From NCBI GenBank assembly GCA_044508215.1, contig JBIQID010000008.1:1-53402 (forward strand): a stretch of DNA of 53,402 nt. Direction: 5' to 3'. The notes beneath the pieces were generated by a model. That model worked only from the letters and a program-made list of their open reading frames with translations. It was not told where the DNA came from and did no database searches. How positions within the stretch are numbered: the stretch's first letter is position 1; every line of letters starts with the position of its first letter. This stretch comes from JAEZFI01 sp044508215. GTDB lineage: Bacteria; Actinomycetota; Acidimicrobiia; Acidimicrobiales; Microtrichaceae. Below, piece after piece: positions 25,572 through 34,180 of this stretch. A program made the position numbers and the translations under genes.

Positions 25572-27035
25572 ATGGGAAAGCCGACGGGTTTCCTCGAGCA
25601 CGGGCGGGAGCTCCCGCAGCGACGGCCGGTGGAGCTGCGCACCAAGGACTGGAGCGAGGTCTACGAGCCGAACACGACCGAGCTGCTCCGCACGCAGGCG
25701 TCACGCTGCATGGACTGCGGCATCCCGTTCTGCAACAACGGCTGTCCGCTCGGGAACCTGATCCCCGACTGGAACGACCTCGTGTACCGCGACCGCTGGC
25801 GTGACGCGATCGAGCGGTTGCACGCCACGAACAACTTCCCCGAGTTCACCGGGCGCCTCTGCCCGGCACCGTGCGAGGCCGCGTGCGTCCTCGGCATCAA
25901 CCAGGACCCGGTGACGATCAAGAACGTGGAGGTGGCGATCATCGACCGCGCCTGGGACGAGGGGTGGGTGGGACCGATCCGACCCCAGCGCCTCACCGGG
26001 AAGCGCGTGGCGGTGATCGGCTCAGGACCGGCGGGGCTGGCGGCGGCGCAGCAGCTCACCCGAGCGGGGCACTCGGTGACCGTCTTCGAACGGGCCGACC
26101 GCATCGGGGGGCTGCTGCGCTACGGCATCCCCGAGTTCAAGATGGAGAAGCGGGTGCTCGATCGGCGCCTCGCCCAGATGCGCGCCGAGGGGACCGTCTT
26201 CCGCACCGGTGTCGAGGTGGGGCGCGACATCCGTGTCGACGACCTGCGGGCCGACCACGACGCCGTCGTGCTGGCGATCGGGTCGACGGTGCCGCGCGAC
26301 CTGCCGGTGCCCGGACGTGAGCTGGACGGCGTGCACCAGGCCATGGAGTACCTCCCGCTGGCGAACCGGGTGCAGGAGGGCGACCTCGCCGAGCCCCCGA
26401 TCACCGCCGAGGGCAAGCACGTGGTCATCATCGGCGGCGGTGACACCGGCGCCGACTGCCTCGGCACCTCGCACCGCCAGGGGGCGATCGACGTCCACCA
26501 GTTCGAGATCATGCCGAGGCCGCCGGACTCGCGGCCCGAGGCGAACCCGTGGCCGACCTGGCCGATGATGTTCCGCACCAGCTCCGCCCACGAGGAGGGC
26601 GGCGAGCGGGTCTTCGCGGTGAACACCGAGGCGTTCGTGGGCGACGAGGAGGGCAGGGTCCGGGCGCTCCGGTTCCACGAGGTCCGCCAGGAGGTGGTCG
26701 ACGGACGCCCGACCTTCACGAAGGTCGAGGGGAGCGATCGGGAGATCCCGGCTGACCTGGTGCTGTTGGCCATGGGCTTCACCGGGCCCGAGCAGTCGCC
26801 GCTGCTCGGTGACCTGGGGGTGACCCTCGACGGCCGCGGCAACGTCGCCCGCGACGACGACTACGGGACCGACGTCGATGGCGTCTGGGTCTGCGGCGAC
26901 GCCGGCCGTGGCCAGAGCCTCATCGTGTGGGCGATCGCCGAGGGACGCGCCTGCGCTGCTGCGGTGGATCGTGCGCTGGAGGGCGAGACGCTGCTGCCCG
27001 CTCCGATCCGTTCGAGCGCTCGCCCCCTGGTCTGA
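25572..27035 (+). CDS. gltD: Glutamate synthase small subunit
   Basis: 487 aa FAD/NADPH subunit that feeds electrons to GltB. The N-terminal 4Fe-4S region has CMDCGIPFCNNGCPLGNLIPDWND and CPAPCEAACVLGIN (about residues 50-105). The FAD-binding motif is VAVIGSGPAGLAAAQQL (about residue 147) and the NADPH-binding motif is VVIIGGGDTGADCLGT. The C-terminal FAD motif is GVWVCGDAGRGQSLIVWAI. Starts 3 bases after gltB with AGGGAAGGG overlapping the gltB end, so the pair is one operon. It is convergent with the DUF4388 gene, only 4 bases away. Confidence 0.97.
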   Translation: MGKPTGFLEHGRELPQRRPVELRTKDWSEVYEPNTTELLRTQASRCMDCGIPFCNNGCPLGNLIPDWNDLVYRDRWRDAIERLHATNNFPEFTGRLCPAPCEAACVLGINQDPVTIKNVEVAIIDRAWDEGWVGPIRPQRLTGKRVAVIGSGPAGLAAAQQLTRAGHSVTVFERADRIGGLLRYGIPEFKMEKRVLDRRLAQMRAEGTVFRTGVEVGRDIRVDDLRADHDAVVLAIGSTVPRDLPVPGRELDGVHQAMEYLPLANRVQEGDLAEPPITAEGKHVVIIGGGDTGADCLGTSHRQGAIDVHQFEIMPRPPDSRPEANPWPTWPMMFRTSSAHEEGGERVFAVNTEAFVGDEEGRVRALRFHEVRQEVVDGRPTFTKVEGSDREIPADLVLLAMGFTGPEQSPLLGDLGVTLDGRGNVARDDDYGTDVDGVWVCGDAGRGQSLIVWAIAEGRACAAAVDRALEGETLLPAPIRSSARPLV

Positions 27036-27039
27036 CGGG

Positions 27040-27735
27040 TCAGGAGACGCGCTCGAGGAGTCCTCGCGACAGGAGGTCGTGGAGGGTCGAGCAGACGTCG
27101 TAGGCGCTCCGGCCGACGGCGGCGATGGTCTGCGCGACGTTGCGGCGCCCGTCCAGCACGACCAGGACCGTCCACTCGTCGGGGGACAGGTTCACCGACC
27201 CGATGTCCGCGGCCAGGCGACGGCGCGGGCGGAACACGGTCTCGACCGACGGGATCGACTCGGCGACCCCACGCCAGCGCTCCACCCGTAGCCGTGCGTC
27301 GGCCAGGGCGGTCTCCACGTCGAAGCTGAGGCGATCGGGGAGCGGTGGGGTGGAGACCGGCCCGAACGCGAACGGCTCGTCCGACGGCAGCAGGACGCCG
27401 AAGATCGTGGACACGACGTGGTCGCGGATGGCCGTCACCGCCCGGTCACCGAACCGGTCCACGAGCGCCACGGCGAAGGCGGGCTCGTTGGTGCCGTCCC
27501 CCAGGGCGGCGACCTCGGCCGGGTCGAGAGCAGCGGTCGCGGTCGCCCGGAGCGGTGTGCCGCCTCGCCGCCCGCCGAGCGCCAGCTGCCCCCGGATCAG
27601 GAGCAGCCAGGTGGGGTTCGTGCGGCCCACGCGGAGCGTCCCGGTGGCCTTCGTCGCGGCGAGGTGCCGCAGCACGACGTCGATCGAGTATCGATCGAGC
27701 GTTCCCGTGCTGGGGATCGGCTGCACCGGCGACAT
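27040..27735 (-). CDS. DUF4388 (PATAN-like) domain protein
   Basis: 231 aa soluble protein. The N-terminal 100 residues (VVLRHLAATKATGTLRVGRTNPTWLLLIRGQLALG, in parts) match the DUF4388 pattern: a strand-rich module that begins with a helix and has TGxLxV and xxxGxL motifs. Such modules are found in bacterial signalling proteins. The C-terminal half contains LSPDEWTVLVVLDGRRNVAQTIAAVGRSAYDVCSTLHDLL, a winged-helix-like segment (about residues 185-222). The gene diverges from the conservon operon, which suggests a regulatory or partner role; this is inference. ATG at 27735, 8 nt after TACCTT. Confidence 0.7.
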   Translation of the reverse strand: MSPVQPIPSTGTLDRYSIDVVLRHLAATKATGTLRVGRTNPTWLLLIRGQLALGGRRGGTPLRATATAALDPAEVAALGDGTNEPAFAVALVDRFGDRAVTAIRDHVVSTIFGVLLPSDEPFAFGPVSTPPLPDRLSFDVETALADARLRVERWRGVAESIPSVETVFRPRRRLAADIGSVNLSPDEWTVLVVLDGRRNVAQTIAAVGRSAYDVCSTLHDLLSRGLLERVS

Positions 27736-27743
27736 GACACCTG

Positions 27744-27749
27744 AAGGTA
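27744..27749 (-). promoter_or_regulatory. -10 element TACCTT for the DUF4388 gene
   Basis: On the minus strand TACCTT ends 8 nt before the ATG; no ribosome-binding site lies between. The remaining ~210 bases up to the CvnA start hold no clear second promoter. Confidence 0.45.
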
Positions 27750-27963
27750 CCGGGAGGCGTCCGGATACGGACCTGTCCTCGTCCAGACGACCTCTCCGTC
27801 GCGGTCGGGACCGCTCCGCGTCGAGTCACGACGGTCAGCGTCGGGACGCGTCGGCCCAGGCGGACTGGGTCGCATTGCTCAAGAGCGGTGGTGGTCGGCC
27901 CGATGAGGTCAGTGGTGGGGTGCGCCAACCCCCGCCCGCTCTGCGCCACCAGGAAGGTCGCTC

Positions 27964-30900
27964 ATGCTCGCTCGGCTCAACGTCCGCAACAAGCTGCTGG
28001 TGATCCTGCTCCCGCTCCTCGTGGGCGTGGGCGTGCTGTCGGCCATCGGCGTGCAGGACCGGCTCGCGGACCGTGACGACGCCCGCCAGGACCAGGAACT
28101 GGTGGCCGCCGCACGAGGCGCGGCCGAGCTGGTGCACCGCCTGCAGTTCGAACGGCTCGACGCCGTGACCCGCCGGATCGGCGCCGATCCGAAGCTGGGC
28201 GACACCCGGACCGCCACCGACGAGGCGGGGAAGGCCCTGGCCGAGAGCCTGGCCGGCATCGCGGACGTGGACCTCCAGCTCGACGGCCGGTCCATCGAGA
28301 AGGTGGCCGACTCCATCACCCGGCGCCTCGAAGGCCTGAGGGACGTGCGCAGCACCGTCGACGGCGGCAGCATCACCGCCACCGGCGCCGACGCCCAGTA
28401 CTCCTCGGTGATCCAGGCCGTGCTCGACACGTCACGTCAGCTCATGGCGGCGGGGGCCGGCGGTGAGCGCGCCGGCGCCAGCGCCAGGTGGCTCACCTCG
28501 CTGACCGAGGCAGATGCGCACTCGGGCTCGCTCGCGATCATCGTCTCGAACGCGACCCGCGTCGGTGAGCTGGACGACTCGGCCACCGTCGTCGCCGACC
28601 TCGAGGGCCAGCGCAGGGAGTCCACCTCGTGGCTGGGGGTCTTCCTCGCCGACACCGACCAGGAGGGCCGCACCCTCTACGACGGGCTCGTGGCGGACGA
28701 CACCTACGTGGGGTCGCAGGGCGTCTTCACCGAGCTCGACGTGGCGAACCTCTCCGCGGGCCTCGAGATCGACCCGATCACGCTCGTGACGGCCACGGTC
28801 GACCGCACCCAGGTGCTGTGGGGCGCTCAGCAGCGTCTGATGGACTCCGAGATCGCCGCGGCCGCCGCGCAGGTGGACGCGCTGGAGCGGCAGGTGCGCC
28901 TCTACGTGGGCGGCTCGATCGCTGCGCTCCTCCTGGGCCTCCTGCTGGCCGCCGTCGTCACCCGCCTCATCACGTCGTCGCTGAACCGGCTGACGCGTGC
29001 GGCGAAGACGATCTCCGACGAGTCCCTGCCCCGCCTGGTGGAGTCGCTCCGCCGCCCGGAGGTGGAGCTGGGCCTCCAGCCGACGCCGATCGACGTGAAG
29101 GGCGACGACGAGTTCGGTCAGCTCGCCCGGGCGTTCGGCGCCGTGGAGCAGACGGCGATCGACGTCGCCGCCGAGCAGGCTGCCACCCTCCGGAAGGGCA
29201 TCGGCGACATCTTCGTGAACCTGGCTCGACGCAACCAGTCGCTCCTCGACCGCCAGATCGAGTTCATCGATCGCCTCGAGGCGAACGAGGAGGACCCCGA
29301 CCAGCTCGAGAACCTCTTCAAGCTGGACCACCTCGCCACCCGCATGCGCCGCAACGCCGAGTCGCTCCTCGTCCTCGCGGGTGCCGAGGCGCCTCGCCGT
29401 CGCGGGCGTGAGGTCTCCATGACCGACGTGATCCGCGTCGCGGTGGGCGAGGTCGAGGACTTCGCCCGCGTGACGCTCCTGGCGGTCGACGATGCGATGG
29501 CGGTCGGCGGCGCGGCGGTCGACATCGCCCACCTGCTCTCCGAGCTGATGGAGAACGGCACGCAGTACTCGCCGCCCGACCGCCGTGTGGAGGTCGTGGG
29601 CCATCGCAGCAAGAACGGCGGCTACGTGATCTCCGTGACCGACCACGGCGTCGGCATGTCGGAGGACGCCAGGGCGTCGGCGAACGAGCTGCTCGCATCG
29701 CCTCCCGCGGTGGGCCTCGCGCTGTCCCGCTCGCTCGGGTTCGTGGTGGCGTCGACGCTGGCCGCTCGCCACGGCATCAACATCCGCCTCACCGAGTCGC
29801 CGTCGGGCGGCGTGACCGCAGTGGTGACGCTCCCGCCCGAGGTGGTCGTGGCTCCGCCCGAGGGGGATGGCCTGCACCCGCTCGGCGTCATCGACGCCGA
29901 CGTCCCGGCCGTCCCTGTGGACCCCTCGTCCGCGGTTCCCGCGGGACACGGGGTCTCCGACGACTGGATGGACGGGCTCCCACCGCTCTTCGGCCGAGGT
30001 GACGGGGCAGCGGCCCCGATCGAGGCCGAGCTGGTCGACGGCGGTCCCAGCGCCGAGGCGCCGATCTACCAGGCGTTCCCCGAGCCCGCGCCGAAGCCCG
30101 AGCTGGCCGAGCCGGCGGCCCCGGAGCACCCCGTGGGAGCGACCGGGGTGGAGGACCGCGGCATGTTCGGTGACGTCGTCCGCCCTCAGGACCTCGACCG
30201 GCCGGCCGTGCTCGGGTCGCTCGACACCGGGCGCGACGCCGCCGACGACGTGGCCGAGCACGACCACTCCCAGCCCACCGACGAGCCCGTGGGCACGGGT
30301 CGCCCCGGCGAGTGGTCGCCGCCCGTCCCCGAGATCGGGGCGAGCGGAGGCCACCCGGGAGGTCCCCAGCGTGAGGCCCCCATGAGCCTGCGCGACCTGG
30401 GCACGGCGTTCGAGGCCGGCCTCTACTCGCTGCTCGACGACGAGCGGGGCCAGGGCGAGGCGGCCCCGCACGCTGCGCCTGCCGCTCCGGAGCACACCGA
30501 GCCGCTCGCGCCCGCAGCGCCGGTCGATCACGCAGAGCCCGAAGAGGGCGACGCTTCGGACGAACGCGACGAGACCCCCGCGCTGCCGTCGCCGCGGCGG
30601 ACGACCATGTGGTCGGCGCCACCGCCGGGCGGTTCGCGCCCGGCCGCCGACCGGCCGGTCCTGCCGCCGCTGCCCGGCATCCCGACCCCGGGTTCGCTCC
30701 CCACGTCGATCCCGCCCTCGATCTCGGCGGACCTCGCACCGGGTGTCCCGGAGCCGACCCACGCACCCGCGCCCGAGGGCGCACCGTCGCCGCTGCCGCA
30801 GCGCCAGCCGGCCGAGCCCGTCGCGGCTCCGGTCGGTGCGGCCGCAGCACCCGCGGCGCCGACCAGCCCGCCACCGCTGCCGAAGCGGCGTGTCGCGACC

Positions 30901-31104
30901 GCACAGGTCTCGTTCCCCGCTGCCGGTGAAGCCCGCATCGGTGCGCCGAACCGTCCTGCCGACGAGATCCGCAGCATCCTCTCCGCCTACCGCAGCGGCC
31001 TGAGCTCTGGCCGCGCCGAGGTGGCCGAGGCAGATCAGCCCGCTCCGCCGTCCCACGACGGTGGTGCCGACCATCCGACCGATCCGACCAGCGACCACCA
31101 GTGA
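27964..31104 (+). CDS. cvnA: Conservon sensor histidine-kinase-like protein (CvnA type)
   Basis: 1046 aa membrane protein. Helix 1 (NKLLVILLPLLVGVGVLSAI, about residues 10-29) and helix 2 (about 318-337) flank an extracytoplasmic nitrate/nitrite-sensor-like domain. A HAMP-like linker follows, then LDHLATRMRRNAESLLVLAG, the motif typical of CvnA proteins. The GHKL ATPase domain has the N-box ELMENGTQYSP (about residue 528) and DHGVGM (about 559). No canonical His phosphoacceptor box is visible, as in this family. Residues ~640-1046 are a Pro/Ala/Glu-rich, presumably disordered tail, long even for the family. ATG at 27964 follows AGGAAGG. First gene of the cvnABCD operon. Confidence 0.88.
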   Translation: MLARLNVRNKLLVILLPLLVGVGVLSAIGVQDRLADRDDARQDQELVAAARGAAELVHRLQFERLDAVTRRIGADPKLGDTRTATDEAGKALAESLAGIADVDLQLDGRSIEKVADSITRRLEGLRDVRSTVDGGSITATGADAQYSSVIQAVLDTSRQLMAAGAGGERAGASARWLTSLTEADAHSGSLAIIVSNATRVGELDDSATVVADLEGQRRESTSWLGVFLADTDQEGRTLYDGLVADDTYVGSQGVFTELDVANLSAGLEIDPITLVTATVDRTQVLWGAQQRLMDSEIAAAAAQVDALERQVRLYVGGSIAALLLGLLLAAVVTRLITSSLNRLTRAAKTISDESLPRLVESLRRPEVELGLQPTPIDVKGDDEFGQLARAFGAVEQTAIDVAAEQAATLRKGIGDIFVNLARRNQSLLDRQIEFIDRLEANEEDPDQLENLFKLDHLATRMRRNAESLLVLAGAEAPRRRGREVSMTDVIRVAVGEVEDFARVTLLAVDDAMAVGGAAVDIAHLLSELMENGTQYSPPDRRVEVVGHRSKNGGYVISVTDHGVGMSEDARASANELLASPPAVGLALSRSLGFVVASTLAARHGINIRLTESPSGGVTAVVTLPPEVVVAPPEGDGLHPLGVIDADVPAVPVDPSSAVPAGHGVSDDWMDGLPPLFGRGDGAAAPIEAELVDGGPSAEAPIYQAFPEPAPKPELAEPAAPEHPVGATGVEDRGMFGDVVRPQDLDRPAVLGSLDTGRDAADDVAEHDHSQPTDEPVGTGRPGEWSPPVPEIGASGGHPGGPQREAPMSLRDLGTAFEAGLYSLLDDERGQGEAAPHAAPAAPEHTEPLAPAAPVDHAEPEEGDASDERDETPALPSPRRTTMWSAPPPGGSRPAADRPVLPPLPGIPTPGSLPTSIPPSISADLAPGVPEPTHAPAPEGAPSPLPQRQPAEPVAAPVGAAAAPAAPTSPPPLPKRRVATAQVSFPAAGEARIGAPNRPADEIRSILSAYRSGLSSGRAEVAEADQPAPPSHDGGADHPTDPTSDHQ

Positions 31105-31112
31105 GGGACCCG

Positions 31113-31532
31113 ATGGAGCTCAGCAACGACGCCGCCGGCATCAACTTCCTGATCAGCAACTTCGCCGAGCGGGTTGCCGGGGTGAGGGACGCGATCGTCG
31201 TGTCGGCCGACGGCCTGCTCATGGCGATGTCGGCGGGGATGACCCGAGAGTCGGCCGACCGCTTCGCTGCGGCGGCGTCGGGCCTGATCGGCCTGGCCCA
31301 CGGCGCCGCCTCCCCGTTCGGCGGGGGCCGGGTGACCGAGGTGATCATCGAGATGGAGCACGGCTTCATCTTCGTGACGGGCATCAGCGACGGTTCGTCG
31401 ATGGCCGTCGTGGCCGAGCACGGCTGCGACGTGGGGCTCGTGGGCTACGAGATGGCCCGCCTGGTGGAGCGCTGCGGCGCCGTGCTGACCCCGCAGCTGC
31501 GGGCCGAGCTGCAGGGAGCCCTGTCGCGGTGA
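31113..31532 (+). CDS. cvnB: Roadblock/LC7 domain protein (CvnB type)
   Basis: 139 aa. The roadblock/LC7 fold is recognisable from INFLISNFAERVAGVRDAIVVSADGLLMAMSAGMTRE (in parts, residues 9-45) and from the regularly spaced strands that follow. In conservons this protein binds the small GTPase and modulates its nucleotide state. The ATG at 31113 after GAGGGA is preferred because family members begin shortly before the NFL(I/L)xNF helix; a GTG at 31101 overlapping cvnA by 4 bp is the alternative. Ends in GTGA overlap with the next gene. Confidence 0.88.
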   Translation: MELSNDAAGINFLISNFAERVAGVRDAIVVSADGLLMAMSAGMTRESADRFAAAASGLIGLAHGAASPFGGGRVTEVIIEMEHGFIFVTGISDGSSMAVVAEHGCDVGLVGYEMARLVERCGAVLTPQLRAELQGALSR

Positions 31533-31894
31533 CCCTCGACGGGCGCCCGACCGACGACGGCCCGGCGTTCCGGGTCCGGCCGTACGCGCTCACCGGCGGA
31601 CGCACGCGCTCCACGCTCGACCTCCCCCTGGAGACACTCGTGCTCGTCAGCCCCCGTGGCCGGGCGGTGATCGACCAGCTCGGCGTCGAGCAGCGTCAGA
31701 TCATGGCCCTGGCCGAACAACCGATCTCGCTCGCCGAGCTCGCCGCGCACCTCGACGTGGTCATCGGCGCCATCAGGGTGCTGGTCGGCGACCTCGTCGG
31801 CAGCGGGTTCCTCGAGAGCCGCAGCGGTGCAGTGACCGAACAGCCCGACATCGCGCTCCTCGAGCGCGTCCTCGAAGGGTTGAAGTCGCTGTGA
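31529..31894 (+). CDS. cvnC: DUF742 protein (CvnC type)
   Basis: 121 aa. The sequence RVRPYALTGGRTRSTLDLPLETLVLVS (in parts, residues 12-40) is the DUF742 hallmark. IMALAEQPISLAELAAHLDVVIGAIRVLVGDLVGSGFL (residues ~54-92) is a winged-helix-like module. In Streptomyces conservons CvnC is the third component, with no enzymatic activity known. GTG start overlaps cvnB by 4 bp. Confidence 0.88.
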   Translation: MTLDGRPTDDGPAFRVRPYALTGGRTRSTLDLPLETLVLVSPRGRAVIDQLGVEQRQIMALAEQPISLAELAAHLDVVIGAIRVLVGDLVGSGFLESRSGAVTEQPDIALLERVLEGLKSL

Positions 31895-32007
31895 GCTGGC
31901 GAAGCACCGACCGCTCCGACCGGGGCGAGGGACTGCACTGGAGCGGTCCCGAGGCGGTCGGTGGCCACGATCGGCCCCACCCGGGGCACGAAGGGAACGG
32001 AGATCCC

Positions 32008-32574
32008 GTGAGCATGCAGACCAAGGTGCCGATCCCGGTGAAGATCGTCGTGGCCGGCGGGTTCGCTGTCGGCAAGACGACCTTCGTCGGCTCCATCTCC
32101 GAGATCGAGCCGCTGACCACCGAGGCTGCGATGACCCGCGTCTCCGAAGGGGTCGACGATGCCGGCGCCGCCACCTCCAAGGCCTCCACCACGGTGGCGA
32201 TGGACTTCGGGCGCATCACCCTGGGGAACAGCGACCTCATCCTCTACCTGTTCGGCACACCGGGCCAGGAGCGCTTCCACTTCATGTGGGACGAGCTGGT
32301 CCGGGGCGCGATCGGCGCCGTGGTCCTCGTGGACACCGGCCGGCTCGCCGACTGCTTCCCCGCAGTGGACTACTTCGAGCAGCGCCGGGTGCCGTTCGTG
32401 GTCGCGGTGAACTGCTTCCACGGTGCGGTGCTCCACTCGCTCGACGCGGTGCGGGAGGCGCTCGCCATCAGCCCCGACGTGCCGATGTTCCACACCGACG
32501 CCCGGCAGCGCTCCGCCACCCGCGACGCGCTGTTGACGCTCGTGCAGCACGCGCTGGTGCGCTCCCGCAGCTGA
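32008..32574 (+). CDS. cvnD: Conservon small GTP-binding protein (CvnD type)
   Basis: 188 aa Ras-like GTPase-fold protein. The P-loop is VVAGGFAVGKTTFVGS (about residues 15-30), the switch II/Walker B region is LFGTPGQERFHFMW, and VAVNCF takes the place of the NKxD base-recognition motif. It is the effector switch of the conservon, activated through CvnA-C. The GTG at 32008 after AAGGGAACGGAG gives the usual family length. An in-frame GTG at 31891 overlaps cvnC by 4 bp and would add 39 hydrophilic residues with weaker third-position GC bias, so I treat that stretch as leader. Confidence 0.87.
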   Translation: MSMQTKVPIPVKIVVAGGFAVGKTTFVGSISEIEPLTTEAAMTRVSEGVDDAGAATSKASTTVAMDFGRITLGNSDLILYLFGTPGQERFHFMWDELVRGAIGAVVLVDTGRLADCFPAVDYFEQRRVPFVVAVNCFHGAVLHSLDAVREALAISPDVPMFHTDARQRSATRDALLTLVQHALVRSRS

Positions 32575-32624
32575 TCGTCGCGCTCTGGACCGGCCCCCCG
32601 GACGGGCAGGGGAGGCGCTCCTCC

Positions 32625-32630
32625 TAGTGT
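32625..32630 (+). promoter_or_regulatory. -10 element TAGTGT for the GT2 gene
   Basis: TAGTGT ends 7 nt before the ATG at 32638. It decides the start: the in-frame GTG at 32632 lies only one base after the element and could not be at the transcript's 5' end. Confidence 0.45.
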
Positions 32631-32637
32631 CGTGCGG

Positions 32638-33522
32638 ATGCCGACGCCGACCACCGTGGTGCTCGTCCACTGGAACCAGGCCGCCGCATGCCTGGAGACG
32701 ATCGAGCGCTTCCGCTCGCAGGACGTGCCGGTGACGTTCGTGGTGGTCGACAACGGGTCACGTCCCGACGAGCTGGACGTGCTCCGTGCCGGCGTGGCGC
32801 CCGCGGCCGACGTGGACCTGGTGGAGGTCGGCAGCAACAGCGGGTTCGGCCCCGGCGCGAACGTCGGGCTGCGACGCTGGCTCGCCGATCCCGACGGCAG
32901 CGACTGGGCCATCCTCGCTCCCCACGACGTGGATCCGGCTCCGGGCTGCCTCGCAGCGCTCCTCGACGCCTGCGCCGGAGAGCCGATGGCCGGCCTCGCG
33001 TGCGCGGACGTCGGCGACGGGCAGGTCCCGATGATCGACCCGTACTTCGGCGGCCTCACCCGCGCCGCCCGGCAGACGACCGGGTGGGAGCCGGCCGACT
33101 ACCCGCACGGCACCCTGATGGCCCTCGGCCGTGCGTGCATCGAGGAGATCGGCCTCTTCGACGAGCGGTACTTCGCCTACAACGAGGAGGCGGACCTGGG
33201 CCGGCGCGCCCGCGAGGCGGGGTGGAAGGTCGGCCTCGTCCACGACGCCGAGGTGCGCAACCGCCACCTGGGCACCTCGGTCTCCACCGTCGACTACCTG
33301 CAGCACCGCAACACGCTGCTGATGGTGAGGGAGATGTCGGGCCGCTACCACGCCTTCATCCGCTTCCTCATCGGTGTCGGCCACCTCGTGTCGGGGCTCG
33401 TCCGTCCCGAGCGCCGACCCCTCGTCTTCGACGCTCGTGCCCGGGCCCTCGGGATGCTCGACTTCCTCCGGGGGCGGACCGGGCCGCCGCCCGCGCAGAT
33501 CAGGCGGCGCCGAGGTGCGTGA
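32638..33522 (+). CDS. Family 2 glycosyltransferase
   Basis: 294 aa GT-A enzyme that transfers a sugar from a nucleotide donor, probably onto a surface glycan or rhamnan-type polymer. TTVVLVHWNQAAACLETIERF and VVVDNGS give the N-terminal nucleotide-binding fold. The metal region is LAPHDVDPAPG near residue 100, and the acceptor-side motif is YFAYNEEADLGRRAREAGWKV (in parts, residues ~180-200). No membrane helices are visible. Start ATG at 32638. The 3' end overlaps the convergent hydrolase gene by 23 bp. Confidence 0.87.
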   Translation: MPTPTTVVLVHWNQAAACLETIERFRSQDVPVTFVVVDNGSRPDELDVLRAGVAPAADVDLVEVGSNSGFGPGANVGLRRWLADPDGSDWAILAPHDVDPAPGCLAALLDACAGEPMAGLACADVGDGQVPMIDPYFGGLTRAARQTTGWEPADYPHGTLMALGRACIEEIGLFDERYFAYNEEADLGRRAREAGWKVGLVHDAEVRNRHLGTSVSTVDYLQHRNTLLMVREMSGRYHAFIRFLIGVGHLVSGLVRPERRPLVFDARARALGMLDFLRGRTGPPPAQIRRRRGA

Positions 33523-34180
33523 GGCCGGCGTCGAGGAACGCCATCGACTTCGGCGTGGCGAAGTGGTCGACGCCCCGCAGCTCGACGAGTCGTGCAGTGG
33601 GGAGCCGTTCCATGAGCGGATCCGCCGGGCCGGCGAAGTCCTCGGTGCCGAGCGCCACCAGCACGTCCGAGCGGATCGAACGGAGCGCATCGTCGCCGAG
33701 CGGCGCCCGTGGCGTCGACAGCAGCGCCCGCACCGCCTCCGGGTCGGTTCCGCTCGACTCGGCGAGCGCCAGGAAGTGGCGGGCGAGCGGGTGGGTCTCC
33801 TCGCCGACGTCGGCGAGGTCTGACGCCAGCTGCTCGGAGCTCCCGTCCTGGCGGAACAGGTTGGCGCCGACCCCGGCGACCACCAGCCGCTCGAACCGGT
33901 CGGGCTCCCACGACGCGACCACGAGGAGCGTGCGCGCCCCGAGGGAGAACCCGACGGCGTCGAGCGGGCCGTCCGGCAGCTGGGCCGCCACCCACCTCTC
34001 GAGGGACGACCAGTCGTCGAGCCCGGGGGTGCCCCCATGGCCGGGAAGGTCGAGGGCGATCACCTCACGTCCGGCGTCGCGCAGCAGGTCGACCCAGCCG
34101 GTCTCCACCCAGGTCCGCTGGGCCGAGGTGGCGAGGCCGTGCACGAGCACGACGGGACGGTCGGAGGACGGTTGGTTCAT
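33500..34180 (-). CDS. Alpha/beta hydrolase
   Basis: 226 aa single-domain hydrolase. PVVLVHGLATSAQRTW gives the oxyanion strand, LDLPGHGGTPG the following loop, and VGFSLGARTLLVVAS the nucleophile elbow with the catalytic Ser (about residue 84). A His in GVDHFATPKSMAFL near the C-terminus completes the triad. The ATG at 34180 overlaps the stop of the upstream acyltransferase gene (ATGA), so it is translationally coupled to it. Substrate unknown; context suggests an ester related to surface glycans or lipids. Confidence 0.85.
   Translation of the reverse strand: MNQPSSDRPVVLVHGLATSAQRTWVETGWVDLLRDAGREVIALDLPGHGGTPGLDDWSSLERWVAAQLPDGPLDAVGFSLGARTLLVVASWEPDRFERLVVAGVGANLFRQDGSSEQLASDLADVGEETHPLARHFLALAESSGTDPEAVRALLSTPRAPLGDDALRSIRSDVLVALGTEDFAGPADPLMERLPTARLVELRGVDHFATPKSMAFLDAGLTHLGAA

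Noticed and set aside
21015..25601. Very long open frame on the strand opposite gltB-gltD, over 1500 codons
   Set aside because: High GC removes stop codons from antisense frames. The plus strand encodes clear GOGAT motifs, while the antisense translation has biased composition and no domain.
31891..32007. Upstream extension of the CvnD GTPase to a GTG that overlaps cvnC
   Set aside because: The added 39 residues are hydrophilic, have weaker third-position GC bias, and make the protein longer than its family. A good ribosome-binding site precedes 32008. The 4-bp overlap leaves some doubt.
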